Shown here one piece after another: positions 16,643-23,735 of a stretch of 50,675 bases of DNA. Below the pieces are notes generated by a model. The model saw only the letters and a program-made list of their open reading frames with translations. It did not search any database and was not told the DNA's origin. The stretch comes from Streptomyces sp. NRRL F-6492 (GTDB taxonomy: Bacteria > Actinomycetota > Actinomycetes > Streptomycetales > Streptomycetaceae), in contig NZ_LGEG01000232.1 of NCBI RefSeq assembly GCF_001280125.1, positions 1 to 50,675 of the forward strand. Reading direction: 5' to 3'. Positions within the stretch are counted from its first letter, which is position 1. Every line of letters starts with the position of its first letter. The position numbers and the translations under genes were made by a program.

Positions 16643-16997
16643 GATGGCTCCCTCCTTGAAACAAGCTGAGTTTAGGGACTGCCGACACGGCCTTTCGACC
16701 CGTCCCCAGTGGTGAGCTTGCCCACACGGAGCGTGACCCCGGGCCTGCTCGGGTCGTGAATTCCCTTGTCGCACCACGGTACGCAGGGTTCCTTTACGGC
16801 ACAGTAGCTCCGAGGTGTGGCGCAGGTCTCTGTTCATGCGGCCAGTCGCCGTTCGGGTTTCTTTGTGGGGTCCCTACGAACGGTTCGGCGTTTCTTTGCC
16901 CGGCCGTCGGTCGTGGCCCGGCGTGTGCGAACTCTTGTCCAGGGGTTTACCGGCCAGTAGCCTTCCCGCTGTCGATCGTACTGTCGGTAACAGGCGA
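16643..16997. other. 355-bp divergent intergenic region upstream of accA2
   Basis: No gene is convincing here. A HrdB-like promoter for the plus-strand membrane protein lies at 16935-16963. On the minus side TAAACT at 16670-16675 is a possible -10 for accA2 but no good -35 is evident. It is lower in GC than the genes, as expected of a promoter region. Confidence 0.5.
16935..16963 (+). promoter_or_regulatory. Candidate HrdB-type promoter
   Basis: TTGTCC - 17 bp - TAGCCT, a fair match to the vegetative consensus, with the ATG at 16998 starting 34 bases after the -10. Confidence 0.5.
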
Positions 16998-17447
16998 ATG
17001 CAGGGGGTGGCCGAGGTGGCCCGCAGACCGATAGCCCTCGTGACGGCCGCGGTGCTCCTCCTCGAAGCGCCCGGCATCGTCGCGATCAACGCCGTCATGG
17101 CGCGCTTCGTGGGGGCCCAGTCGATGTCCCTCGACGGCATGGACCCCGACGCGATGGTCACCGGCACCTGGGCCCTCGGCATCGCCTCCGGGGCGGCCCT
17201 CGTCCTCTGCGCCCTCGTCGCCCTCCTCGCGGGCCTCCGCGACCGGGCCCCGGGCCGCTTCGGCCGGGGCCTGCTCATCGGCTGCGCGGTCGTGCACGGC
17301 GTCCTCGGCGCGGTCGCCGTCGGCCTCCTCGGCTGGAAGGCCTTCGCCTTCCTGATGCTGGTGCTCGGCCTGATCGTCCTCACCCTGGTGGCGTACGGGA
17401 AGGAGCCCCGGGAGCCGGTCGCGAAGGAGGCGCCGGTTCCCGCGTAG
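16998..17447 (+). CDS. Small integral membrane protein
   Basis: A 149-residue protein with four predicted membrane helices (approximately residues 11-32, 54-76, 88-111 and 114-132) and a polar C-terminal tail EPREPVAKEAPVPA. No known domain was recognised. The ATG at 16998 was chosen because it follows the promoter at 16935-16963 and starts just before the first helix; an upstream extension to 16815 would be inside the promoter region. It is convergent with maf, 13 bases apart. Confidence 0.75.
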   Translation: MQGVAEVARRPIALVTAAVLLLEAPGIVAINAVMARFVGAQSMSLDGMDPDAMVTGTWALGIASGAALVLCALVALLAGLRDRAPGRFGRGLLIGCAVVHGVLGAVAVGLLGWKAFAFLMLVLGLIVLTLVAYGKEPREPVAKEAPVPA

Positions 17448-17460
17448 CCGCCCGGGAGCC

Positions 17461-18066
17461 TCAGGCCCAGAGGTCCGTGATCTCGACGTCCAGCTTGCGC
17501 AGCAGCCGCCGCAGCAGCGGCAGGGACAGGCCGATCACGTTGCCCGGGTCGCCGTCGATGCCCTCGATGAACGGCGCCGAGCGCCCGTCCAGGGTGAACG
17601 CGCCCGCCACGTGCAGCGGTTCGCCGCTCGCCACGTACGCCGCCACCTCCGCGTCCGTCGGCTCGCCGAAGCGGACCACCGTGGAGGCGGTCGCCGACTC
17701 GAAGCGCTTGGCGGCCGTGTCGTACACGCAGTGACCCGTCTGGAGGATGCCGACCCTGCCCCGCATCGCCTTCCAGCGGGCGACGGCCTCCTCGGCGTCG
17801 GCCGGCTTGCCCAGCGCCTTCCCGTCCAGCTCCAGGACCGAGTCGCAGCCGATGACGAGCGCGCCGGACGCCTCGGGCCGGGCGGCCACGTGGGCGGCCT
17901 TCGCCTCCGCGAGGGTGAGCGCGAGCTCGGCCGGGGTCGGGGCGTGGACCTCGTCCTCGTCGACGCCGCTCACGATCACCTCGGGGGCGAGTCCGGCCTG
18001 CCGGAGCAGACCGAGCCGGGCGGGGGAGGCGGAGGCGAGCACGACACGGCGCGGATCAGCAGTCAT
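17461..18066 (-). CDS. maf: Maf family nucleoside triphosphate pyrophosphatase
   Basis: A 201-residue Maf protein. The N-terminal loop [20 protein letters not shown] binds the nucleotide phosphates, and [30 protein letters not shown] and [20 protein letters not shown] are family blocks. Maf enzymes hydrolyse non-canonical or dTTP/UTP-type nucleoside triphosphates to monophosphates and are linked to cell-division control. ATG at 18066 is the family start. It lies between the carboxylase genes on the same strand as mmpB, pccE and pccB, with about 100 bases to mmpB. Confidence 0.93.
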   Translation of the reverse strand: MTADPRRVVLASASPARLGLLRQAGLAPEVIVSGVDEDEVHAPTPAELALTLAEAKAAHVAARPEASGALVIGCDSVLELDGKALGKPADAEEAVARWKAMRGRVGILQTGHCVYDTAAKRFESATASTVVRFGEPTDAEVAAYVASGEPLHVAGAFTLDGRSAPFIEGIDGDPGNVIGLSLPLLRRLLRKLDVEITDLWA

Positions 18067-18166
18067 GGGGGCAGCGTAGCCAGTGCGGAGGGCCCGGACC
18101 CACCGGACGGCGGGGGTCCGCGCGGGGTCGCGCCCCGGCCCGTTGTCCGGGGGCACGCGCGCGGGG

Positions 18167-18295
18167 TCAGCGCACGCCGGCCGCGAACATCGCCACCACC
18201 ATCGCGAGTGCGAGGAGCACGCCCGCGCGGCGGAGCATCGTCTGCGTCTCGCGCATGAACTTCGGCGGCTCGTTCTCCGGGTCGGACCACAGCAT
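18167..18295 (-). CDS. mmpB: Morphogenic membrane protein MmpB (42 residues)
   Basis: A 42-residue protein, too short for common gene finders. It starts [16 protein letters not shown], followed by QTMLRRAG, one hydrophobic helix (about residues 25-39) and ends GVR. The start [11 protein letters not shown] is what I recall as the MmpB signature in Streptomyces. The ATG at 18295 follows AGGAT at a suitable distance and codon use is typical. It lies between maf and the carboxylase epsilon gene on the same strand. The name rests on memory of the family; a role in morphogenesis is established only for the family, not shown here. Confidence 0.75.
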   Translation of the reverse strand: MLWSDPENEPPKFMRETQTMLRRAGVLLALAMVVAMFAAGVR

Positions 18296-18330
18296 GCCTA
18301 CGATCCTGCGGCCGGAAGGGCCGCGGCGCC

Positions 18331-18346
18331 TGAGTACGGATACTCA
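18331..18346. promoter_or_regulatory. Inverted repeat TGAGTA-CGGA-TACTCA upstream of mmpB
   Basis: Perfect 6-bp arms with a 4-bp spacer, 36 bases before the mmpB start. It may be a regulator site; no known family was matched. Confidence 0.35.
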
Positions 18347-18366
18347 ACCGGCCCGGTGTCCGGGGA

Positions 18367-18470
18367 CACGCGCGCGAAGGAGCCGGAAAACGGAAGCACG
18401 CGCGCGAAGGAGCCGGAAAACGGAAGCACGCGCGCGAAGGAGCCGGAAAACGGGAGCACGCGCGCGAAGG
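18367..18470. repeat. Tandem 30-bp repeat, about 3.5 copies
   Basis: Units start at 18367, 18397 and 18427 with a partial one at 18457 (begins CACGCGCGCGAAGGAGCC). Copies are almost identical. The region sits between the pccE terminator and mmpB. Both strands read as open frames over the repeat because the unit is a multiple of 3; this has no coding meaning. Confidence 0.9.
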
Positions 18471-18501
18471 GCCGGACCCCCCGCACACGGGGTCCGGCCC
18501 T
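18468..18501 (-). terminator. Terminator of the pccB-pccE operon
   Basis: 13-bp perfect stem (AGGGCCGGACCCC) with an 8-nt loop, 40 bases past the pccE stop. Confidence 0.75.
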
Positions 18502-18540
18502 CCGGCCCTGACGTCCAGGGCCCATCCGGCGGATCGGGGC

Positions 18541-18753
18541 CTAGGCGGGCCAGTACGACCTCGCCCAGGTCCGCGGGCCCGGACGGGGCCGTACGGCCCG
18601 CGCGATGCGGGAGGGGTCCGACCACCCCTCCGGCACCGCCGGGCCGCCGCCCCCGGCGGACGCCGCCGCCGTGGCCGCGGCCCGGGCCTGGACCACCGCC
18701 AGTGCGGCGGCCAACTCCTCCGGAGTCGGGTTTCCTCGTACGACCTTGATCAT
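18541..18753 (-). CDS. pccE: Acyl-CoA carboxylase epsilon subunit
   Basis: A 70-residue protein beginning MIKVVRGNPTPEELAAALAVVQARA, the conserved N-terminal block of AccE/PccE, and ending with the Trp-rich tail PRTWARSYWPA. The small epsilon subunits of actinobacteria raise activity of the carboxylase by stabilising the alpha-beta complex. It lies 29 bases after pccB on the same strand, so the two form one operon. ATG at 18753 is the family start. Confidence 0.92.
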   Translation of the reverse strand: MIKVVRGNPTPEELAAALAVVQARAAATAAASAGGGGPAVPEGWSDPSRIARAVRPRPGPRTWARSYWPA

Positions 18754-18782
18754 GTCGGCTCCCTGAGGGTCCGGAGGGGCTG

Positions 18783-20375
18783 CTAGAGCGGGATGTTGCC
18801 GTGCTTCTTCGGAGGCAGGGATTCCCGCTTCGTACGGAGCTGACGCAGCCCCTTGACGATCTGCGGGCGCGTGTCGGACGGCAGGACCACGCCGTCGATG
18901 TACCCGCGCTCGGCCGCCGTGTACGGGTTGAGCAGGGCGTCCTCGTACTCCTGGATCAGCCGCGCCCGCGTTCCCTCCACGTCCTCCGCCTCCGCGATCG
19001 TGCGCCGGTGCAGGATGTTGACCGCGCCCTGCGCGCCCATGACCGCGATCTGCGCCGTCGGCCACGCCAGGTTCAGGTCCGCGCCCAGGTGCTTGGAGCC
19101 CATCACGTCGTACGCGCCGCCGAAGGCCTTGCGCGTGATGACCGTGATCAGCGGGACCGTGGCCTCCGCGTACGCGTAGATCAGCTTCGCGCCGCGCCGG
19201 ATGATGCCGCCGTACTCCTGGTCCACGCCCGGCAGGAAGCCCGGCACGTCCACGAAGGTCAGGACCGGGATGTTGAAGGCGTCGCAGGTGCGCACGAAGC
19301 GCGCGGCCTTCTCGGAGGCGTCGATGTCCAGGCAGCCGGCGAACTGCATCGGCTGGTTGGCGACCACGCCGACCGGGAAGCCCTCGACCCGGCCGAAGCC
19401 GGTCAGGATGTTCGGCGCGAACAGCGCCTGCGTCTCCAGGAACTCGCCGTCGTCCAGGACGTGCTCGATCACCTTGTGCATGTCGTACGGCTGGTTCGCC
19501 GAGTCCGGGATCAGCACGTCCAGCTCGCGGTCCTCGTCCGACACCTCGGTGTCCGCGGTCTCCGGGAAGGCCGGCGGCTCCGACAGGTTGTTCGAAGGGA
19601 GGTAGGAGAGCAGGGACTTCACGTACTCGACGGCGTCCTTCTCGTCCCCCGCCATGTGGTGCGCCACGCCCGAGGTCGCGTTGTGCGTCCGGGCGCCGCC
19701 CAGCTCCTCGAAGCCCACGTCCTCGCCGGTCACCGTCTTGATGACGTCGGGACCCGTGATGAACATGTGCGAGGTCTGGTCCACCATCACCGTGAAGTCG
19801 GTGATCGCGGGGGAGTACACCGCGCCGCCCGCACAGGGGCCGACGACCAGCGAGATCTGCGGGATCACGCCGGAGGCGTGGGTGTTGCGGCGGAAGATCT
19901 CGCCGTACATGCCCAGCGCGCTCACGCCCTCCTGGATGCGGGCGCCGCCGGAGTCGTTGATGCCGACGACCGGGCAGCCGGTCTTCAGCGCGAAGTCCAT
20001 CACCTTGATGATCTTCTGGCCGTACGTCTCGCCGAGCGCCCCGCCGAAGACCGTGAAGTCCTGCGAGAACACCGCCACCGGACGCCCGTCGACCGTGCCG
20101 TAGCCGGTGACGACGCCGTCGCCGTACGGACGGTTCTCCTCCAGGCCGAAGTTGGTGGAGCGGTGCCGGGCGAACTCGTCCAGCTCGACGAACGACCCTT
20201 CGTCGAGGAGGAGGGCGATCCGCTCGCGCGCGGTCAGCTTCCCCTTCGCGTGCTGCTTCTCCACCGCACGCTCCGAGCCGGCGTGGGTGGCCTCGTCGAT
20301 ACGGCGCTTGAGGTCCGCGATCTTGCCCGCGGTCGTGTGAATGTCGATCTCGTACTGCTCTGCCGGCTCGGACAT
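18783..20375 (-). CDS. pccB: Propionyl-CoA carboxylase beta subunit
   Basis: A 530-residue carboxyltransferase. It starts [19 protein letters not shown]; the two crotonase-like halves include the oxyanion blocks [14 protein letters not shown] and [15 protein letters not shown]. The Asp in GGAYDV is the residue which in S. coelicolor PccB favours propionyl-CoA over acetyl-CoA, so the preferred product is methylmalonyl-CoA. The protein forms a hexamer which takes carboxybiotin from AccA2. Upstream is the divergent biotin ligase gene; downstream pccE follows directly. Confidence 0.95.
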   Translation of the reverse strand: MSEPAEQYEIDIHTTAGKIADLKRRIDEATHAGSERAVEKQHAKGKLTARERIALLLDEGSFVELDEFARHRSTNFGLEENRPYGDGVVTGYGTVDGRPVAVFSQDFTVFGGALGETYGQKIIKVMDFALKTGCPVVGINDSGGARIQEGVSALGMYGEIFRRNTHASGVIPQISLVVGPCAGGAVYSPAITDFTVMVDQTSHMFITGPDVIKTVTGEDVGFEELGGARTHNATSGVAHHMAGDEKDAVEYVKSLLSYLPSNNLSEPPAFPETADTEVSDEDRELDVLIPDSANQPYDMHKVIEHVLDDGEFLETQALFAPNILTGFGRVEGFPVGVVANQPMQFAGCLDIDASEKAARFVRTCDAFNIPVLTFVDVPGFLPGVDQEYGGIIRRGAKLIYAYAEATVPLITVITRKAFGGAYDVMGSKHLGADLNLAWPTAQIAVMGAQGAVNILHRRTIAEAEDVEGTRARLIQEYEDALLNPYTAAERGYIDGVVLPSDTRPQIVKGLRQLRTKRESLPPKKHGNIPL

Positions 20376-20451
20376 CGGGATGCGGCTCCCTGCCTGGTCA
20401 CGGGGGGTTCGATGACTGCGAATGGGCTACTGCTGCCCTACTGACCCGTAG

Positions 20452-20469
20452 CGTATCCACGCCGATACG
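20452..20469. promoter_or_regulatory. Inverted repeat CGTATC-N6-GATACG between pccB and birA
   Basis: Perfect 6-bp arms with a 6-bp spacer, in the 134-bp divergent region that must hold both promoters. BirA here lacks a DNA-binding domain, so any repressor acting here would be another protein. Confidence 0.35.
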
Positions 20470-20509
20470 GTTCGGCACTGCGGTCTTTGCCACACCTACT
20501 CTGGCTTGC

Positions 20510-21364
20510 ATGACGTCCTCACAAGGCTCCGGCGGACGCTGGTCCGACCTCGACCGTCCCCCGCTCAACGAGACCGCCCTGCGCCGCGCGCTCGTCCTCC
20601 CCGACGGACTGTGGACCTCGCTCGACGTGGTCCCCACCACGGGATCCACCAACACCGACCTCGCCGCCCGGGCCGGTGAACTGCCCGAGGGCGCGGTGCT
20701 CGTCGCCGAGGAGCAGACCTCGGGCCGGGGCCGCCTCGACCGCGACTGGAGCGCGCCCGCCCGCTCCGGGATCTTCGTCTCCGTGCTGCTCAAGCCGGAC
20801 GTGCCCGCCCACCGCTGGGGCTGGCTCCCGCTGCTCACCGGCGTGGCGGCGGCGACCGGCCTCGCGAAGGCCGCCGGGATCGACATGTCCCTCAAATGGC
20901 CCAACGACCTCCTCGTTTCCGTCAAGGGCGAGGAGCGCAAGACCGGCGGCATCCTCGCCGAGCGGGCCGGCACGGACGGCGTCGTCGTCGGCCTCGGCCT
21001 CAACGTCACGCTCCGCGAGGACGAACTCCCCGTCCCCGGCGCCGGGTCCCTCCTCCTCGCCGACGCGGTCTCCACCGACCGCGACACCCTCCTGCGGGCC
21101 GTCCTGCGCTCCCTCGCCCAGCGGTACGGGGAGTGGACGCGGGCCGGCGGCGACCCCGAGGCCTCCGGGCTCCAGGAGGCCTACGCGGCCGGCTGCGCGA
21201 CCCTCGGCCGCCGGGTCAGGGCCGAGCTGCCCGGCGAGCGGACCCTGGAGGGCGAGGCGATCGCCCTGGACGGCGACGGGCGCCTGGTGGTGGCCACGGA
21301 GGGCGGCGGCACGGAGGCGGTGGGCGCGGGCGACATCGTCCACCTGCGCACGCCGGGCGTCTGA
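20510..21364 (+). CDS. birA: Biotin-[acetyl-CoA-carboxylase] ligase
   Basis: A 284-residue class I (group I) biotin protein ligase without the N-terminal winged-helix repressor domain. The active block is EEQTSGRGRLDRDWSAP (binding biotinyl-AMP), followed by LKWPNDLLV and GGILAE, and a C-terminal SH3-like domain. It makes biotinyl-5'-AMP and transfers biotin to the Lys of the AccA2 carrier domain. The gene is divergent from pccB; the nearby substrate gene accA2 is 4 kb away. Confidence 0.93.
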   Translation: MTSSQGSGGRWSDLDRPPLNETALRRALVLPDGLWTSLDVVPTTGSTNTDLAARAGELPEGAVLVAEEQTSGRGRLDRDWSAPARSGIFVSVLLKPDVPAHRWGWLPLLTGVAAATGLAKAAGIDMSLKWPNDLLVSVKGEERKTGGILAERAGTDGVVVGLGLNVTLREDELPVPGAGSLLLADAVSTDRDTLLRAVLRSLAQRYGEWTRAGGDPEASGLQEAYAAGCATLGRRVRAELPGERTLEGEAIALDGDGRLVVATEGGGTEAVGAGDIVHLRTPGV

Positions 21365-21550
21365 CACCGGTGGGCGTACGTCCCGCGGGGGCGTGAAGTC
21401 CCCCCGTACGGAGTCCGGGGAGGGCGGCCGCGCTCCCCGGCGCGCGCCGCGCCCTCCCGGCCGTCCGCGCCCCCGTCCGCGCGGGGCGCCCGCGCGCCCG
21501 GGAACCCGTACGGCCCGGGAATCCGGAACACGGGCGGCGGCCGTCGGGGC

Positions 21551-21564
21551 GTGAGCCATTCCAC
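21551..21564. promoter_or_regulatory. Weak Crp-like site upstream of the adenylate cyclase gene
   Basis: GTG-N8-CAC, similar to the GTG-N6-GNCAC pattern reported for S. coelicolor Crp but with T in place of the G. It is 78 bases before the cya start. The possible autoregulation by cAMP-Crp is a guess. Confidence 0.25.
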
Positions 21565-21641
21565 ACCTGCCGTATCGTGGAGCGCGATCCAGGCGACAGA
21601 TCGGCAGGGCAAGTGGGCAGGGAACGGGCAGGAGGCGGCCG

Positions 21642-22781
21642 GTGACCGTCGACGACGAGGACTCGGGCGGCGCGCCCGAGCCTCCCGCGTACCCCACCCC
21701 CCATCACGAGGTCGACCACACGGCCGAGCCGAGCGACGACCCCCTCGCCATCCGCCTCGAACAGCTCATCCTCGGCGCGGACCGCCGCTACACCCCCTTC
21801 CAGGCCGCCCGCACCGCCGGCGTCTCCATGGAGCTGGCCTCCCGCTTCTGGCGCGCCATGGGCTTCGCCGACATCGGGCAGGCCAAGGCGCTCACCGAGG
21901 CCGACGTGCTCGCCCTGCGGCGGCTCGCGGGCCTCGTCGAGGCCGGGCTGCTCAGCGAGCCGATGGCCGTGCAGGTCGCCCGCTCCACCGGACAGACCAC
22001 CGCCCGGCTCGCCGAGTGGCAGATCGACTCCTTCCTGGAGGGCCTCACCGAGCCGCCCGAGCCCGGCATGACCCGCACCGAGGTCACGTACCCCCTGGTC
22101 GAGCTGCTCCTGCCCGAGCTGGAGGAGTTCCTGATCTACGTGTGGCGCCGGCAGCTCGCCGCCGCCACCGGCCGGGTCGTGCAGGCCGCCGACGACGAGG
22201 AGATGGTCGACCGGCGGCTCGCCGTCGGCTTCGCGGACCTCGTCGGCTTCACCCGGCTCACCCGGCGTCTGGAGGAGGAGGAGCTCGGCGAGCTGGTCGA
22301 GGCCTTCGAGACGACCTGCGCCGACCTGGTCGCCGCGCACGGCGGCCGGCTCATCAAGACCCTCGGCGACGAGGTGCTCTACGCGGCGGACGACGCCGGC
22401 ATCGCCGCCGAGATCGCGCTCCGCCTGATCGAGACCCTCGGCCACGACGACACGATGCCCGCGCTGCGCGTCGGCATCGCCTTCGGCACCGTGACGACCC
22501 GGATGGGCGACGTCTTCGGCACCACCGTGAACCTCGCCAGCCGGCTCACCTCGATAGCCCCCAAGGACGCCGTCCTGGTCGACAGCGCCTTCGCGAAGGA
22601 GCTGACCAGGACCGGCGAGGCGCCCGTCTCGGAGGCGGAGGCGGCCGAGGAGGCGGCCCGCGCCGAGAAGGAGGGCCGCACGCCCGCCGCGTACCGCTTC
22701 GCGCTCCAGCCGATGTGGCAGCGCCCGGTCCGCGGCCTCGGCGTCATCGAACCCTGGCTCCTGGGCCGCCGTCCGTCCTAG
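21642..22781 (+). CDS. cya: Class III adenylate cyclase
   Basis: A 379-residue soluble cyclase. Residues 1-60 are acidic and Pro-rich. A middle domain (about 40-170) contains a regulatory region of the kind shared by actinobacterial cyclases. The catalytic domain (about 190-360) has the family motifs VGFADLVGFTRLTRRLEEEEL, where Asp residues bind metal, GGRLIKTLGDEVLY, and GTTVNLASRLTSIAPKDAVLV. It converts ATP to cAMP, used in Streptomyces for germination and development through Crp. The GTG at 21642 follows AGGAGG. It is upstream of an enoyl-CoA hydratase and a diguanylate cyclase gene. Confidence 0.92.
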   Translation: MTVDDEDSGGAPEPPAYPTPHHEVDHTAEPSDDPLAIRLEQLILGADRRYTPFQAARTAGVSMELASRFWRAMGFADIGQAKALTEADVLALRRLAGLVEAGLLSEPMAVQVARSTGQTTARLAEWQIDSFLEGLTEPPEPGMTRTEVTYPLVELLLPELEEFLIYVWRRQLAAATGRVVQAADDEEMVDRRLAVGFADLVGFTRLTRRLEEEELGELVEAFETTCADLVAAHGGRLIKTLGDEVLYAADDAGIAAEIALRLIETLGHDDTMPALRVGIAFGTVTTRMGDVFGTTVNLASRLTSIAPKDAVLVDSAFAKELTRTGEAPVSEAEAAEEAARAEKEGRTPAAYRFALQPMWQRPVRGLGVIEPWLLGRRPS

Positions 22782-22801
22782 GATCTCCTCCGTGAACGCC
22801 G

Positions 22802-22817
22802 GTTAACAGCCGTTAAC
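22802..22817. promoter_or_regulatory. Two GTTAAC boxes one helical turn apart
   Basis: GTTAAC occurs at 22802-22807 and 22812-22817, both palindromic, in an otherwise GC-rich gap of 69 bases after cya and 34 bases before the hydratase start. The spacing of 10 bp would place both on one face of the helix. No regulator is known to me. Confidence 0.35.
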
Positions 22818-22850
22818 GGGCGGAGCCGGCTGGTGGGAGGGTGTGCGGTC

Positions 22851-23639
22851 ATGTCCGAGCAGCGTTTCGGTGAGTTCGTGGTGGTCCGGCGGGAGGGGCA
22901 CGTCGCGGAGCTGGTCCTCGACCGGCCCAAGGCGATGAACGCGGTCTCCTCCGAGATGGCCCGCTCCCTCGCGGCCGCCTGCGACGCGCTCGCCGCCGAC
23001 GCCGCCGTCCGCGTCACCGTCCTCACCTCCTCGAACGACCGGGCCTTCTGCGTCGGCGCCGACCTCAAGGAGCGCAACTCCTTCACCGACGCCGAGCTGG
23101 TCCGCCAGCGCCCGACCGCCCGCGCCGCCTACACCGGCGTCCTGGAGCTGCCCATGCCGACCGTCGCCGCCGTGCACGGCTTCGCCCTCGGCGGCGGCTT
23201 CGAGCTGGCGCTCGCCTGCGACGTGATCGTGGCCGACGCGACCGCCGTCGTGGGCCTGCCCGAGGTCTCCGTGGGCGTCATCCCCGGCGGCGGCGGTACG
23301 CAGCTGCTCCCGCGCCGGGTGGGTGCGGCCCGCGCCGCCGAGCTGGTCTTCACGGCCCGCCGGGTGGAGGCGGCCGAGGCCCGCGAGCTCGGCCTGGTGG
23401 ACCTCCTGGCGGAGGACGCGCGGACGGGCGCCCTGGAGCTCGCCGGGCGGATCGCGGCCAACTCCCCGGTGGGCCTGCGCGCCGCGAAGAGGGCCATGCG
23501 GCTCGGCCAGGGCCTGGACCTGCGGGCGGGCCTGGAGGTCGAGGACGCGGCCTGGCGCTCGGTGGCCTTCTCGGGCGACCGGGCCGAGGGCGTGGCGGCC
23601 TTCAACGAGAAGCGGAAGCCGGAGTGGCCGGGGGAGTGA
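22851..23639 (+). CDS. Enoyl-CoA hydratase/isomerase family protein
   Basis: A 262-residue crotonase-fold protein. The oxyanion-hole blocks are AFCVGADLKERN and HGFALGGGFELALACDVIVAD; the catalytic Glu position falls in EVSVGVIPGGGGTQLLPRRVG. Such proteins hydrate enoyl-CoA in fatty-acid or amino-acid breakdown; the exact reaction cannot be told. The ATG at 22851 is preceded by GGGAGG. Spacing to cya is 69 bases with paired GTTAAC boxes. Next comes an AT-rich gap and the diguanylate cyclase gene. Confidence 0.9.
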   Translation: MSEQRFGEFVVVRREGHVAELVLDRPKAMNAVSSEMARSLAAACDALAADAAVRVTVLTSSNDRAFCVGADLKERNSFTDAELVRQRPTARAAYTGVLELPMPTVAAVHGFALGGGFELALACDVIVADATAVVGLPEVSVGVIPGGGGTQLLPRRVGAARAAELVFTARRVEAAEARELGLVDLLAEDARTGALELAGRIAANSPVGLRAAKRAMRLGQGLDLRAGLEVEDAAWRSVAFSGDRAEGVAAFNEKRKPEWPGE

Positions 23640-23661
23640 GCCCCTGCCGTCCGACATCCTC

Positions 23662-23698
23662 CCGATTTGTATTAAATATCACTTAACGTGACGCCCCG
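23662..23698 (+). promoter_or_regulatory. AT-rich promoter region of the GGDEF gene with TCAC-N5-GTGA inverted repeat
   Basis: The region includes TTGTATTAAATATCACTTAACG, unusual for a genome this rich in GC. TCAC-TTAAC-GTGA (23679-23691) forms an inverted repeat. It is about 45 bases before the start of the diguanylate cyclase gene. BldD, which controls several cdg genes, uses TCAC/GTGA-type half-sites, but this match is loose. Confidence 0.35.
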
Positions 23699-23735
23699 GC
23701 GGGGAAAACGGATCAAACCTCCCTAAGCTGGAGGA

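Noticed and set aside
16815..16997. N-terminal extension of the membrane protein
   Set aside because: The region contains a promoter-like TTGTCC-N17-TAGCCT, and the extension has no conserved feature.
18367..18470. Possible CRISPR array
   Set aside because: The 30-bp units are tandem with no spacers between them, and no cas genes are near.
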